This document shows positions 36,572 through 48,673 of a stretch of DNA of 64,000 nucleotides, in pieces. The DNA is from Microbacterium sp. TPD7012. Its GTDB lineage: Bacteria > Actinomycetota > Actinomycetes > Actinomycetales > Microbacteriaceae. The stretch covers positions 248,685 through 312,684 of the forward strand of contig NZ_QDFV01000003.1 in NCBI RefSeq assembly GCF_003075395.1, read 5' to 3'. A model generated the notes under the pieces. The model was not told where the DNA came from, made no database searches, and saw only the letters and a program-made list of their open reading frames with translations. Position 1 is the first letter of the stretch; each line of letters starts with the position of its first letter. The position numbers were made by a program, and so were the translations under genes.

Positions 36572-38109
36572 CAGCGGGTTCCTCCGTCCGTGGGTCCCTG
36601 AGCTTGTCGAAGGGCGGGTGCGCGGCTGAGGAGCGGTGCTCCCCAGGCGTCGAGCAGCACGGTCTCGAGCGCGGCGCCGACCTTGTACAGACGAGCGTCC
36701 TCGCGGGCGGGAGCCAGGAACTGGATGCCGACCGGCAGCCCGTCCTCCTCGGCGAGTCCGCTGGGGATCGAGATCCCCGGGACGCCGGCGAGGTTCGCGG
36801 GGATCGTCGTGACGTCGTTCAGGTACATCTGCAGCGGATCGTCGATCTTCTCGCCGATCTTGAAGGCGGTGGTCGGCGCCGAGGGCGTCGCGATGACGTC
36901 GACGTCGGCGAACGCGTTCGCGAAGTCCTGCTGGATGAGGGTGCGCACCTTCTGCGCGCTGCCGTAGTAGGCGTCGTAGTAGCCCGCCGACAGCGCATAG
37001 GTGCCGAGGATGATGCGGCGCTTGACCTCGTCGCCGAACCCGGCGTCGCGGGTCGCCGACATGACGTCCTCGACGGTCGGGTTGCCGTCAGGAGTGACGC
37101 GCAGCCCGAAGCGGACGGAGTCGAACTTCGCCAGGTTGCTCGAGGCCTCAGCGGGGAGGATCAGGTAGTACGCGGCGACACCGTACTCGAAGTGCGGCGC
37201 GCCGATCTCGACGATCTCCGCCCCCTGCGCCTCCATCAGAGCGAGCGCGCTGCGGAAGGATGCCGCGACGCCGGGCTGGAAGCCGCTGTCCGGCAGCTCC
37301 CGGATGACGCCGACCCTGAGGCCCTTCAGCACGTCGCCGCGGGCGCCCTCGCGAGCGGCATCCGCGAACGACGGCCAGGCATCGCGCAGCGACGTGGAGT
37401 CCTTCGGGTCGTGCCCGCCGATGACATCGTGCAGCAGACCCGCGTCGAGCACGGTTCGCGTGACGGGGCCGACCTGGTCGAGGCTCGAGGCCAGGGCGAT
37501 CGCCCCGTAGCGGCTCACACCGCCGTAGGTGGGCTTCACGCCGACCGTGCCGGTCACGTGTGCGGGCTGACGGATCGATCCGCCGGTGTCCGAGCCGAGC
37601 GCGAGGGGTGCCTCGAAGGCGGCGACGGCGGCCGCGGAACCTCCGCCGGAGCCGCCGGGGATGCGGTCGAGATCCCACGGGTTGCGGGTGGGGCCGTAGG
37701 CGGAGTGCTCCGTGGAGGAGCCCATCGCGAACTCGTCCATGTTGGTCTTGCCGAGCGGGATGAGGCCGGCGGCGCGCGAGCGTGCCACGACCGTCGCGTC
37801 GTACGGCGAGCGGTACCCCTCGAGGATGCGCGATCCGCTGGTGGTGGGCTGATCGTGGGTGACAAGCACGTCCTTGATGGCCAGCGGGACGCCGGCGACC
37901 GGGCCGAGGTTCTCGCCGGCGGCGCGCTGCGCGTCGACCGCGGCGGCCGCTTCGAGAGCGCCGTCGTTCACATGCAGGAACGCGTGGACGTCGCCGTCGA
38001 CGGCGGCGATACGGTCGAGGTGGGCCTGCGTGGCCTCGACACTCGAGATCTCGCGGGATGCGAGCTTGTCGGCGAGCTCCGCTGCGCTCAGTCGGATGAT
38101 GTCGCTCAC
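36571..38109 (-). CDS. gatA: Aspartyl/glutamyl-tRNA amidotransferase subunit A
   Basis: A 512-residue amidase-signature glutaminase that supplies ammonia for GatCAB. The Ser-cisSer-Lys triad region is [17 protein letters not shown] with [13 protein letters not shown]. The Lys is in LAIKDVL. The C-terminal residues [14 protein letters not shown] are encoded by an inserted repeat (36592-36614), which extends the protein beyond its normal end. Overlaps gatC (ATGA) and gatB. Confidence 0.96.
   Translation of the reverse strand: MSDIIRLSAAELADKLASREISSVEATQAHLDRIAAVDGDVHAFLHVNDGALEAAAAVDAQRAAGENLGPVAGVPLAIKDVLVTHDQPTTSGSRILEGYRSPYDATVVARSRAAGLIPLGKTNMDEFAMGSSTEHSAYGPTRNPWDLDRIPGGSGGGSAAAVAAFEAPLALGSDTGGSIRQPAHVTGTVGVKPTYGGVSRYGAIALASSLDQVGPVTRTVLDAGLLHDVIGGHDPKDSTSLRDAWPSFADAAREGARGDVLKGLRVGVIRELPDSGFQPGVAASFRSALALMEAQGAEIVEIGAPHFEYGVAAYYLILPAEASSNLAKFDSVRFGLRVTPDGNPTVEDVMSATRDAGFGDEVKRRIILGTYALSAGYYDAYYGSAQKVRTLIQQDFANAFADVDVIATPSAPTTAFKIGEKIDDPLQMYLNDVTTIPANLAGVPGISIPSGLAEEDGLPVGIQFLAPAREDARLYKVGAALETVLLDAWGAPLLSRAPALRQAQGPTDGGTR
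36592..36614. repeat. Dispersed-repeat copy at the 3' end of gatA
   Basis: The core CCCTGAGCTTGTCGAAGGG, read on either strand, is a short repeat I know from many actinobacterial and sphingomonad genomes. On the gatA strand it reads CCCTTCGACAAGCTCAGGG and encodes RQAQGP. I see no second copy in this window. Confidence 0.7.
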
Positions 38110-38405
38110 TGCTCTTCTCCCAGGATCGCGGTGACGCGGAAACGGCCGTCCGCGGCATCCGGAGCGTTCTGCAGCACCTGCTCGTGCGTCAGGGTCTCTC
38201 CGACGACGTCAGGACGGAAGACGTTGCTCAGCGGAATCGGGTGGCTGGTCGCGACGACGTCGGAGGTGGCCACCTCCGACACCTTGGCGATGTTGTCGAC
38301 GATGGCGTCGAGCTGGCCCGTGAGCCGCGTCACCTCGTCGTCGTTCAGCTGGATACGCGCGAGCACGCCGAGATGGCGCACGAGATCAGGGGTGATTTCA
38401 GACAC
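38106..38405 (-). CDS. gatC: Aspartyl/glutamyl-tRNA amidotransferase subunit C
   Basis: A 99-residue GatC that holds GatA and GatB together. [20 protein letters not shown] and [21 protein letters not shown] are typical. GTG start with both an SD-like GGAGG and a TAGACT box six bases upstream, so it heads gatCAB. Confidence 0.94.
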   Translation of the reverse strand: MSEITPDLVRHLGVLARIQLNDDEVTRLTGQLDAIVDNIAKVSEVATSDVVATSHPIPLSNVFRPDVVGETLTHEQVLQNAPDAADGRFRVTAILGEEQ

Positions 38406-38411
38406 ACCTCC

Positions 38412-38417
38412 AGTCTA
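38412..38417 (-). promoter_or_regulatory. -10 box TAGACT, gatCAB operon
   Basis: TAGACT, six bases (GGAGGT), then GTG. The GGAGGT would be an SD only if transcription started further upstream. Confidence 0.55.
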
Positions 38418-39011
38418 GGTCGTGGCGCCGACCCGTCGTGGCGTGCGCCCGACGCGGTACTCGTCCGTGACGACACCGCTCGCGTCGCGATGGCTGGCGA
38501 CCAGTTCGAGCGGAGACCGTCCCGTCTGCGGCGGCGCGACGGGTCGACCGGAGCCCAGCAGCATCGGCACGATCCGCAGGCGGAGGATGTCCACCTCACC
38601 AGCGCGGAACAGAGCATCGGTGAGCTGGAGGCTCCCCCAGATCGCGATGGACCGATACTGCGTCTTCAGGGACCGGACGGCGTCGACAGGTCCGTCGCGC
38701 AGGATCTCGATCTCACCATCGCCCCACGGAGCCCGGTCGAGCGTGCGACTCACGACGAACTTCGGCAGACGGTCGATCGGCGCGGCCACCGCGTCTTCCG
38801 ACGGTTCCGTCTGAGGCCAGTAGGCGGCGAACAGCTCGTAGGTCCGCCGACCGAAGAGGATCGCGTCGACGCCGGCCAGCCACCGCATCTGCTCGGTGTC
38901 GGTGCGGGTCTGATCGCCGAAGTCGACGTCGTCGAAGAAGTCGATCCCGCCCGCTGCATCCATCGCGTATCCGTCCGCGGAGACGATCTGCTCGATCGTG
39001 ATCTCACCCAT
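38415..39011 (-). CDS. RibD C-terminal/dihydrofolate-reductase-like protein
   Basis: A 198-residue RibD_C protein. The N-terminal NADPH fold includes GRRTYELFAAYWP, and IAIWGSLQLTDALF and PMLLGSGRP are family marks. It is probably a reductase of unknown substrate, common with ArsR-SRPBCC pairs. Start MGEITIEQIV overlaps the SRPBCC stop by 8 bases. Last gene of the operon. Confidence 0.86.
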   Translation of the reverse strand: MGEITIEQIVSADGYAMDAAGGIDFFDDVDFGDQTRTDTEQMRWLAGVDAILFGRRTYELFAAYWPQTEPSEDAVAAPIDRLPKFVVSRTLDRAPWGDGEIEILRDGPVDAVRSLKTQYRSIAIWGSLQLTDALFRAGEVDILRLRIVPMLLGSGRPVAPPQTGRSPLELVASHRDASGVVTDEYRVGRTPRRVGATT

Positions 39012-39447
39012 GTGCTCCACCCATCTCTCGTCCGAGCTCGGTGACGGCCTCCCGCCATCCCGTCCACACGCTGTCCTCACGCCCGGTGTCGTCGACGTGT
39101 CCTCGCAGACGGAACACCATCTCCGTGCGTCCGCCGTCGATCGTCGCGAGCCGGACCTCGAGTTCCGCGACGGGTTCGTCGGGCGCACCCCACGTGCACC
39201 GGAGCAGCTCCGGTTCGCGCACCTCGAGGTACTCCCCTCCGCTCGCGTGAGCCGTGCCCGCCTCGTCGACCATCGAGAATCGGAACCGCCCGCCTGCGCG
39301 AAGGTCGACGAACACGGATTCCTCGGGTGTGCGCAGACCGTGCGGATGAAGCCAGCGCGCCATCACCGACGGCTGGGTCCAGGCGCGCCACACGCGCTCC
39401 CGCGTGGCGTCGAAGACGCGCGTGATCTCCAGCTCCCGCTCGCTCAT
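39004..39447 (-). CDS. SRPBCC (AHSA1-type) protein
   Basis: A 147-residue START/SRPBCC fold protein. It begins SERELEITRVFDATRERVWRAW and has the typical GGEYLEVREPELLRCTW. Such proteins bind hydrophobic ligands. ATGA overlap with the arsR stop. Middle gene of the operon. Confidence 0.88.
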   Translation of the reverse strand: MSERELEITRVFDATRERVWRAWTQPSVMARWLHPHGLRTPEESVFVDLRAGGRFRFSMVDEAGTAHASGGEYLEVREPELLRCTWGAPDEPVAELEVRLATIDGGRTEMVFRLRGHVDDTGREDSVWTGWREAVTELGREMGGAHG

Positions 39448-39794
39448 CGCCCGGGCGCCGTCTGCTCGGGATCCGCTTCGGCGAGCACCGCGTCGAGCTG
39501 ATCGAATCTGGTCTGCCACGCCTGGCGATTGCGCTCCACCCAGGCCGCGGCCTCGTCCAGTGGCTCATGCGAGAGCGAGCACACGCGCCACTGCGCCCTG
39601 GCCCGTCTTTCGATGAGCTTGGCCTTCTCGAGCACCCGCAGATGTTGCGAGACGGCCGGAGCGCTCATCGAGAAGGGGGCACCGAGCTCGCCCACGGTCG
39701 CGTCTCCGCGGCTGAGTCGTTCGAGCATGCTCCGTCGGGTCGGATCCGCGAGCGCATGGAACACCATGGACAGTTCGTCCGTCGCCGTGGGCAT
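39444..39794 (-). CDS. ArsR/SmtB-family repressor (SdpR-like)
   Basis: A 116-residue winged-HTH repressor (DELSMVFHALADPTRRSML, APAVSQHLRVLEKAKLIERRA). It lacks the metal-binding Cys cluster of ArsR proper, so it is of the non-metal type that pairs with SRPBCC genes. AGGAGGTGA precedes the ATG. A dyad overlapping its -10 box (39807-39824) indicates autorepression of the three-gene operon. Confidence 0.88.
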   Translation of the reverse strand: MPTATDELSMVFHALADPTRRSMLERLSRGDATVGELGAPFSMSAPAVSQHLRVLEKAKLIERRARAQWRVCSLSHEPLDEAAAWVERNRQAWQTRFDQLDAVLAEADPEQTAPGR

Positions 39795-39806
39795 CGTCAC
39801 CTCCTG

Positions 39807-39824
39807 ATTAAGTACTTTCTTAAT
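39807..39824. promoter_or_regulatory. Operator dyad ATTAAG-N6-CTTAAT of the arsR operon
   Basis: A perfect 6-bp inverted repeat around TACTTT, lying at the arsR -10/start region. The AT-rich content stands out from the GC-rich surroundings. Confidence 0.7.
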
Positions 39825-39851
39825 TACACCTGGCGTCCGAGAAGCTGTCAA
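39823..39851 (-). promoter_or_regulatory. Consensus sigma-70-type promoter of the arsR operon
   Basis: -35 TTGACA at 39851-39846 and -10 TGTAAT at 39828-39823, separated by 17 bases. It is the best match to the classical consensus that I see in the window. Confidence 0.75.
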
Positions 39852-39864
39852 GTCTCCGCCGCCT

Positions 39865-39870
39865 TATGCT
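39865..39870 (+). promoter_or_regulatory. -10 box TATGCT, fadD
   Basis: TATGCT, six bases (GGGCTC), then GTG at 39877. It lies beside the arsR -35 on the opposite strand, so the two promoters are back-to-back. Confidence 0.6.
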
Positions 39871-39876
39871 GGGCTC

Positions 39877-41577
39877 GTGAGCCCGTTCCAGCCTCCTCGT
39901 CCATGGGTCGCCAGCTACGCCGCCGGTGTTCCCGAAGACCTCGCTCCCGTCGAGGGATCGCTGATCGACATCGTCGCGGCATCCGCCAGGGACTACCCCG
40001 AGGCCCCTGCTCTGCAGTTCTTCGGCAGAGAGACGACGTACGCCGAGCTGCAGGATGCGATCGACAGAGCCGCAGCCGGGCTTCGTGATCTGGGCGTGCG
40101 GGCCGGCGATCCGGTCGCGATCGTGCTGCCCAACTGCCCGCAGCACATCGTCGCCTTCTATGCGGTGCTCCGCCTCGGTGCCGTGGTGGTCGAGCACAAC
40201 CCGCTCTACACCCCGCGGGAGCTGCGCAAGCAGTTCGAGGACCACGGCGCGAAGCATGCGATCGTCTGGAACAAGGCCGTCGCCACGGTCCAGGAGTTCC
40301 CCACCGACCTCTCCGTCACGAACCTCATCTCGGTCGACGTGACACGGGCGATGCCGTTCCTCACCCGCTTCGCCCTGCGACTGCCGGTCGCGAAAGCGCG
40401 GGAATCCCGCGCCGCACTCACCGAGAAGGTACGCGGCACCGTCACCTGGGACGCACTGGTGGCCTCCGCGCCCATCCCCGCGTCGCACCCGAAGCCGTCC
40501 ACCGACGACCTGGCCATCATCCAGTACACGTCCGGGACCACCGGCACGCCCAAGGGCGCCTCGCTCACCCACCGGAATCTGCTCGCGAACGCGGCGCAGG
40601 CGCAGGCGTGGGTCCCGTCGATCCAGCGCGGCAAGGGCTGCGTCGTGTACGCGGTGCTGCCGATGTTCCACGCATATGGCCTCACGCTCTGCCTGACCTT
40701 CGCGATGTCGATGGGTGCCCGGCTCGTGCTCTTCCCCAAGTTCGATCCCGACCTCGTACTCGATGTGGTCAAGAAGCACCCCGCGACGTTCCTGCCGCTG
40801 GTGCCGCCGATCGCCGACCGCCTCCTCACGGCCGCGAGGGAGAAGGGTGTCTCCCTCGAAGGCATCGAGGTGGCGATCTCCGGCGCGATGGCGCTGCCGC
40901 ACGAACTCGTCGTCCCGTTCGAGAAGGCCACGCACGGCTATCTGGTCGAGGGCTACGGCCTCAGCGAGTGCTCTCCGGTGCTGATGGCCAACCCCGTCGC
41001 CGAGCACCGGGTGCCCGGGACTGTCGGGCTCCCCCTGCCCGGGACCGAATGCCGCGTCGTCGATCCGGAGAACCCGACCGTTGACGTCCCCGATGGGACC
41101 GCCGGTGAGCTCGTCGTCCGCGGACCGCAGGTCTTCTCCGGGTACTACGGCAAGCCCGAGGAGACCGAGGCGGTCTTCGTCGACGGCTGGTTCCGCACCG
41201 GCGACATCGTCACGATCGACGACGCCGGTTTCATCCGCATCGTCGACCGCATCAAGGAGCTCATCATCACCGGCGGGTTCAACGTCGCGCCGACCGAGGT
41301 GGAGAACGCGTTGCGACAGCATCCTCAGGTGGCGGATGCCGCGGTGGTCGGACTCGCGAGCGAGCACTCCGGAGAAGAGGTCGTCGCGGCGATCGTCGTC
41401 GACAGCGGAGCGGACGTGGATGTCGAGGCGATCCGCGAGTTCGCCCGCGGCATCCTCACCCCCTACAAGGTGCCACGACGCATCTTCGTGGTCGACGAGC
41501 TCCCGAAGTCGCTCATCGGAAAGGTGCTCCGCCGGCAGGTGAAGGAGAAGCTCGTCGCGCTGACGACGGGCTCCTGA
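39877..41577 (+). CDS. fadD: Long-chain fatty-acid-CoA ligase
   Basis: A 566-residue adenylate-forming ligase that activates fatty acids to acyl-CoA with ATP. The P-loop YTSGTTGTPKGASLTH, VEGYGLSECSPVLM, WFRTGDIVTIDD and the catalytic lysine in PKSLIGKVLRR are in order. GTG start with a TANNNT box six bases upstream. Confidence 0.93.
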   Translation: MSPFQPPRPWVASYAAGVPEDLAPVEGSLIDIVAASARDYPEAPALQFFGRETTYAELQDAIDRAAAGLRDLGVRAGDPVAIVLPNCPQHIVAFYAVLRLGAVVVEHNPLYTPRELRKQFEDHGAKHAIVWNKAVATVQEFPTDLSVTNLISVDVTRAMPFLTRFALRLPVAKARESRAALTEKVRGTVTWDALVASAPIPASHPKPSTDDLAIIQYTSGTTGTPKGASLTHRNLLANAAQAQAWVPSIQRGKGCVVYAVLPMFHAYGLTLCLTFAMSMGARLVLFPKFDPDLVLDVVKKHPATFLPLVPPIADRLLTAAREKGVSLEGIEVAISGAMALPHELVVPFEKATHGYLVEGYGLSECSPVLMANPVAEHRVPGTVGLPLPGTECRVVDPENPTVDVPDGTAGELVVRGPQVFSGYYGKPEETEAVFVDGWFRTGDIVTIDDAGFIRIVDRIKELIITGGFNVAPTEVENALRQHPQVADAAVVGLASEHSGEEVVAAIVVDSGADVDVEAIREFARGILTPYKVPRRIFVVDELPKSLIGKVLRRQVKEKLVALTTGS

Positions 41578-41612
41578 GGACGCCCTCACAGGCGCCGACA
41601 TCTTCGGGGCGC

Positions 41613-41618
41613 TACCCT
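41613..41618 (+). promoter_or_regulatory. -10 box TACCCT, DEAD-box gene
   Basis: TACCCT, six bases (TGGGAA), then GTG at 41625. GGGAA may act as a weak SD. Confidence 0.55.
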
Positions 41619-41624
41619 TGGGAA

Positions 41625-43445
41625 GTGACTCCTGAAGATGCAGTGCTGACCGACGCCCCCGAGGACTCCCCCGCGACCCCCGGATTCGAGGAACTCGGCA
41701 TCACCGGGCCCGTCCTCAAAGCCATCAAGGACCTCGGATACGAGACCCCTTCTCCGATCCAGGCCGCGACGATCCCGACCCTGTTGTCGGGACGCGATGT
41801 CGTCGGCATGGCGCAGACCGGAACCGGCAAGACCGCCGCGTTCGCGCTGCCCGTGCTGGAGCGACTCGACGTGTCGCAGAAGATCCCCCAGGCCCTGGTG
41901 CTGGCCCCGACGCGAGAGCTCGCGCTGCAGGTCTGCGAAGCCTTCGAGTCCTACGCCTCGAAGATGAAGGGCGTCCACGTGCTCCCCGTCTACGGCGGTC
42001 AGGGCTACGGCGTGCAGCTGTCCGCGCTCCGCCGCGGTGTGCACGTGATCGTCGGCACGCCCGGGCGCATCATGGACCACCTCGCCAAGGGAACCCTCGA
42101 TCTGTCCGAGCTGAAGTACCTCGTGCTCGACGAGGCCGACGAGATGCTGAAGATGGGCTTCGCGGAAGACGTGGAGCAGATCCTCGCTCAGACGCCCGCC
42201 GAGAAGCAGGTGGCCCTCTTCTCGGCGACGATGCCGCCCCAGATCCGTCGCCTCGCGCAGAAGTACCTGCAGGACGCCGAGGAGATCAGCATCACCTCGA
42301 AGACCGCGACCGGCACCAACATCACCCAGCGCTACCTCGTGGTGTCGTACGCGCAGAAGGTCGACGCGCTCACGCGCATCCTCGAGGTCGAGAACTTCGA
42401 CGGCATGATCGTCTTCGTCCGCACGAAGAACGAGACCGAGACCCTCGCCGAGAAGCTGCGAGCCCGCGGATACTCCGCCGCCGCGATCAACGGCGACGTG
42501 CCGCAGGTGCAGCGCGAACGCAGCGTGAACCAGCTGAAGGACGGCAAGCTCGACATCCTCGTCGCCACCGACGTCGCCGCCCGCGGGCTCGACGTGGAGC
42601 GCATCAGCCACGTCATCAACTTCGACATCCCCACCGACACCGAGTCGTACGTGCACCGCATCGGCCGCACCGGACGCGCAGGCCGCTCGGGCGATGCGAT
42701 CAGCTTCATCACCCCGCGCGAGCGCTACCTGCTCAAGCACATCGAGAAGGCCACCCGTCAGCAGCCGGCGCAGATGCAGCTGCCGAGCACCGAGGACGTG
42801 AACACCACGCGCCTCAACCGCTTCGACGACGCGATCACCACGGCGCTGTCCGAGACCGGTCGCATCGAGGCCTTCCGCGACATCGTCGCGCACTACGTGC
42901 GCCATCACGATGTCCCCGAGGGCGACGTCGCAGCGGCACTCGCGGTCGTGGCGCAGGGCGACAAGCCGCTGCTGCTCGACCCGGCCAACGACCCGCTGAC
43001 GCGGGCGGTGGAGGCCGACAACCGTCCGCCGCGTGAGCGCGCCGGACGCGATGCCCGGGAGCCGCGCACCGAGCGTCGCGGTCGCGGGGACTACACCGCG
43101 TACCGCATCGAGGTGGGCCGACGTCATCGGGTCGAGCCGCGTCAGATCGTCGGCGCGCTCGCGAACGAGGGCGGCCTCGGTCGTGACGACTTCGGCGTGA
43201 TCAACATCCGCCCCGACTTCTCGACGATCGAACTGCCTTCCAACCTCAGCCCTGCCGTGCTGGAGAAGCTGCGCGACACGCGCATCTCGGGACGCCTGAT
43301 CGAGATCAAGCCCGATCGGGGCCCCGCGGGCCGTCGCAACAGCGGTCCTCGCGAGGGCGGTTACGAGCGCCGTGATCGCGACGACCGCCCCGCGCGCAGC
43401 GACCGCGAGGACAAGCCGTTCCGCAAGCCGCGTCACAAGGGCTGA
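41625..43445 (+). CDS. DEAD-box RNA helicase (DeaD/CsdA type)
   Basis: A 606-residue RNA helicase. Motif Q region PSPIQAATIP, motif I AQTGTGKT, motif II LDEADEML, motif III SATMP and motif VI HRIGRTGRAG are present. A DbpA/CsdA-like RNA-binding domain follows (VGRRHRVEPRQIVGALANEGGL), then a basic RG-rich tail of about 50 residues. It probably helps ribosome assembly and RNA decay, often at low temperature. A strong hairpin terminator follows. Confidence 0.94.
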   Translation: MTPEDAVLTDAPEDSPATPGFEELGITGPVLKAIKDLGYETPSPIQAATIPTLLSGRDVVGMAQTGTGKTAAFALPVLERLDVSQKIPQALVLAPTRELALQVCEAFESYASKMKGVHVLPVYGGQGYGVQLSALRRGVHVIVGTPGRIMDHLAKGTLDLSELKYLVLDEADEMLKMGFAEDVEQILAQTPAEKQVALFSATMPPQIRRLAQKYLQDAEEISITSKTATGTNITQRYLVVSYAQKVDALTRILEVENFDGMIVFVRTKNETETLAEKLRARGYSAAAINGDVPQVQRERSVNQLKDGKLDILVATDVAARGLDVERISHVINFDIPTDTESYVHRIGRTGRAGRSGDAISFITPRERYLLKHIEKATRQQPAQMQLPSTEDVNTTRLNRFDDAITTALSETGRIEAFRDIVAHYVRHHDVPEGDVAAALAVVAQGDKPLLLDPANDPLTRAVEADNRPPRERAGRDAREPRTERRGRGDYTAYRIEVGRRHRVEPRQIVGALANEGGLGRDDFGVINIRPDFSTIELPSNLSPAVLEKLRDTRISGRLIEIKPDRGPAGRRNSGPREGGYERRDRDDRPARSDREDKPFRKPRHKG

Positions 43446-43473
43446 GCGAGAAAACCTCTCAGCATCGCCCGAG

Positions 43474-43508
43474 AACGCCGCACGGATCCCGCCGATCCGT
43501 GCGGCGTT
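43474..43508. terminator. Perfect 15-bp bidirectional terminator
   Basis: AACGCCGCACGGATC-CCGCC-GATCCGTGCGGCGTT lies between the convergent helicase and 132-residue genes and can serve both. Confidence 0.85.
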
Positions 43509-43539
43509 CCGGCGTCCGGTCGGTGCCGGCACCCCGGCG

Positions 43540-46262
<2,723 letters not shown>

Positions 46263-46289
46263 CGAGCGGGCGCCGACATCCAGCGAGAG

Positions 46290-47387
46290 CTACGCGCCGA
46301 CGGGAACAGCCGACACCGTGGTGTCGATCGTGAACTGACCGAGCACGCGGGTCCCCACGTAGAGCACCGCGGTCTGCCCCGGCGCGACGCCGTCGAGCGG
46401 GATCTCCGGCACGACGCGCACGCCGTCGTCCGACACGGTGGCGACGGCCGCGACGGGCTCGGAATGCGCCCGGATCTGCACGTGGCAGTCGAAAGACGAC
46501 TCGACGGGCCCCGCACCTGCCCAGCTGAACCGCTCCCCTGCGATCTCCGCGATCGCGAGGGCCTCCTTCGGGCCGACGACGACCGTGTTCGACACCGGGC
46601 GCACCTCCAGCACGAACCGCGGCTTGCCGTCGGCTGCCGGCACGCCGAGCTTGAGTCCTCGGCGCTGTCCGACCGTGAAGCCGTGCGCCCCCTCGTGCGA
46701 ACCCACGACGGCGCCGGAGCGGTCGACGATCTCACCGGTGGCGGTGCCGACCTTCTCGGCCAGCCAGCCCCGGGTGTCGCCGTCGGGGATGAAGCAGATG
46801 TCGTGGCTGTCGGGCTTCTGCGCCACCGTGAGGCCGCGGGCCTCCGCCTCCGCGCGCACGATCGCCTTCGAGGGGGTCGTGCCGAGCGGGAAGTAGGTGT
46901 GCGCGAGCTGCTCGGCCGTCAGCACCCCCAGCACATAGGACTGATCCTTCGCGTTGTCCGAGGCCCGATGCAGCTCCAGTCCCTGCTCGCCGTCGATCAG
47001 GGTGGCGTAGTGCCCGGTGCACACCGCGTCGAAGCCGAGCTCGATGGCCCGCTCCAGAAGAGCGGCGAACTTGATCTTCTCGTTGCAGCGCATGCAGGGG
47101 TTCGGGGTGCGTCCGGCCTGGTACTCGGCGATGAAGTCATCGATCACGTCGTCGCGGAAGCGCTCCGAGAAGTCCCAGACGTAGAACGGGATGCCCAGCA
47201 GGTCGGCGGCGCGGCGCGCGTCCAGGGCGTCCTCGATCGTGCAGCATCCGCGGCTTCCGGTGCGCAGGGTGCCGCCGGCTCGCGAGAGCGCCAGGTGCAC
47301 GCCCACGACGTCGTGCCCCGCCTCCACGGCACGTGCGGCCGCGACGGCGGAGTCCACTCCACCGCTCATGGCTGCAAGGATCCGCAT
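46290..47387 (-). CDS. mnmA: tRNA-specific 2-thiouridylase
   Basis: A 365-residue MnmA that thiolates U34 of Lys, Glu and Gln tRNAs. PP-loop [10 protein letters not shown] at residue 9, catalytic [20 protein letters not shown], and the second Cys in [11 protein letters not shown] are all present. Its sulfur comes from a cysteine desulfurase, encoded directly upstream. Only nine bases separate the genes. Confidence 0.96.
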   Translation of the reverse strand: MRILAAMSGGVDSAVAAARAVEAGHDVVGVHLALSRAGGTLRTGSRGCCTIEDALDARRAADLLGIPFYVWDFSERFRDDVIDDFIAEYQAGRTPNPCMRCNEKIKFAALLERAIELGFDAVCTGHYATLIDGEQGLELHRASDNAKDQSYVLGVLTAEQLAHTYFPLGTTPSKAIVRAEAEARGLTVAQKPDSHDICFIPDGDTRGWLAEKVGTATGEIVDRSGAVVGSHEGAHGFTVGQRRGLKLGVPAADGKPRFVLEVRPVSNTVVVGPKEALAIAEIAGERFSWAGAGPVESSFDCHVQIRAHSEPVAAVATVSDDGVRVVPEIPLDGVAPGQTAVLYVGTRVLGQFTIDTTVSAVPVGA

Positions 47388-47393
47388 GAGACC

Positions 47394-47399
47394 AGTCTA
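47394..47399 (-). promoter_or_regulatory. -10 box TAGACT, mnmA, containing the desulfurase stop codon
   Basis: TAGACT, six bases (GGTCTC), then ATG. The TAG of the box is the stop codon of the cysteine desulfurase, so mnmA may also be transcribed independently. Confidence 0.55.
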
Positions 47400-48572
47400 C
47401 GAGCGCGCGCCTGTGCCGGACCCGGATGCCCGATCGTAGGCATCGGCGATCGCGGCGAGCACCGCGTCGACATCGGCATCCGTCGACGTCCGCCCAAGCG
47501 AGAACCGCAGCACGCTGCGCGCATCGCGCTCGCTCCGCCCCATGGCCATCACCACGTGCGACGGCTCCGCGACGCCCGCCTGGCAGGCGGAGCCGGTGGA
47601 TGCCGCGACACCCGCGACGTCGAGGAGGAACAGCAGACTCTCCCCCACGGCTCCGGGGAACAGCATGTGCGCGTTGCCCGGAAGCCGGTGGACCGGATCG
47701 CCGAGCAGCTCGGCTGCGGGGACGGCCGAGCGGATGCCCGCGACGAGACGGTCGCGCAGTGCGGACAGCCGGACGGCCTCGCCGGCGCGCTCCGTCTCGG
47801 CGAGCTCCAGGGCGGTCGCGAAGGCCGCTGCCCCGGCCACGTCCTGCGTCCCGGCGCGGAGTCCGCGCTGCTGGGCGCCGCCGCGCAGCATCGCCGTCAG
47901 CCGGGCCGTCCTCGCCGCGACCAGGATGCCGACGCCGACGGGCGCGCCGATCTTGTGGCCGGCCAGGCTCAGTGCGACGAGCCCGACGCCGGGGGCCGCA
48001 TCCGCCCGCAGCCCACGGAAGGAGAGGGGAAGATGGCCGAGGGCGGCGACCGCGTCGAGATGGAGCGGCACTCCGGCGGACGCGCTCGACGAGGAGAGCA
48101 CCGCCGCATCGTTGACGGTGCCCGCCTCGTTGTTCGCGACGAGGGCCGTGGCGAGGGCTGCTCCGGGGAGCTGCTGAGCGAACGCGTCGACGTCGATGCC
48201 CGCCAGCGCGGTCACACCGACGCTCCGCACCTGCGCGCCCTCGTCGATCAGGGCAGCGACGGTGTCCATCGTGGCGTGGTGCTCGGCATCCGGCAGCACG
48301 ATCGCCTCCGTGCCGTCGGGACGTGAGCGCCACAGTCCCTGCAGCGCGAGGTTGATCGACTCGGTGCCGCCCGAGGTGAAGACGATCTCGATCGGATCGG
48401 CATCCAGGACGGCGGCCACGCGCTCGCGCGACTCCTCGAGCAGACGCCGGGCGTCCTGCCCCGCGCCGTGCGTCGACGACGCGTTGCCGACCGTCTCGGT
48501 GGCAGCCAGCCACGCATCGCGCGCCTCAGGCCGCAGAGGCGTGGTCGCCGCGTGGTCCAGGTAGTGCCGCAT
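47397..48572 (-). CDS. Cysteine desulfurase (NifS/IscS-type)
   Basis: A 391-residue PLP enzyme releasing sulfur from cysteine. HAATTPLRPEAR, the PLP lysine in SLAGHKIGAPVGVG and the catalytic Cys in TGSACQAGVAEPSH are visible. It starts at MRHYLDHA. GAGAAT lies six bases upstream. Context suggests sulfur transfer to MnmA and to iron-sulfur assembly. Confidence 0.92.
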   Translation of the reverse strand: MRHYLDHAATTPLRPEARDAWLAATETVGNASSTHGAGQDARRLLEESRERVAAVLDADPIEIVFTSGGTESINLALQGLWRSRPDGTEAIVLPDAEHHATMDTVAALIDEGAQVRSVGVTALAGIDVDAFAQQLPGAALATALVANNEAGTVNDAAVLSSSSASAGVPLHLDAVAALGHLPLSFRGLRADAAPGVGLVALSLAGHKIGAPVGVGILVAARTARLTAMLRGGAQQRGLRAGTQDVAGAAAFATALELAETERAGEAVRLSALRDRLVAGIRSAVPAAELLGDPVHRLPGNAHMLFPGAVGESLLFLLDVAGVAASTGSACQAGVAEPSHVVMAMGRSERDARSVLRFSLGRTSTDADVDAVLAAIADAYDRASGSGTGARS

Positions 48573-48661
48573 CCCTCGATTCTCTCGCGAATCCGCGCGG
48601 CAGAGGCGACTGCGCGATGGAACCGAGTGCGATCTGTCATGGGACTGCAACACATCCCGCC

Positions 48662-48667
48662 TATGGT
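48662..48667 (+). promoter_or_regulatory. -10 box TATGGT, glgX
   Basis: TATGGT, six bases (GTACTC), then ATG at 48674. It supports that start over an in-frame ATG 57 bases upstream. Confidence 0.6.
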
Positions 48668-48673
48668 GTACTC

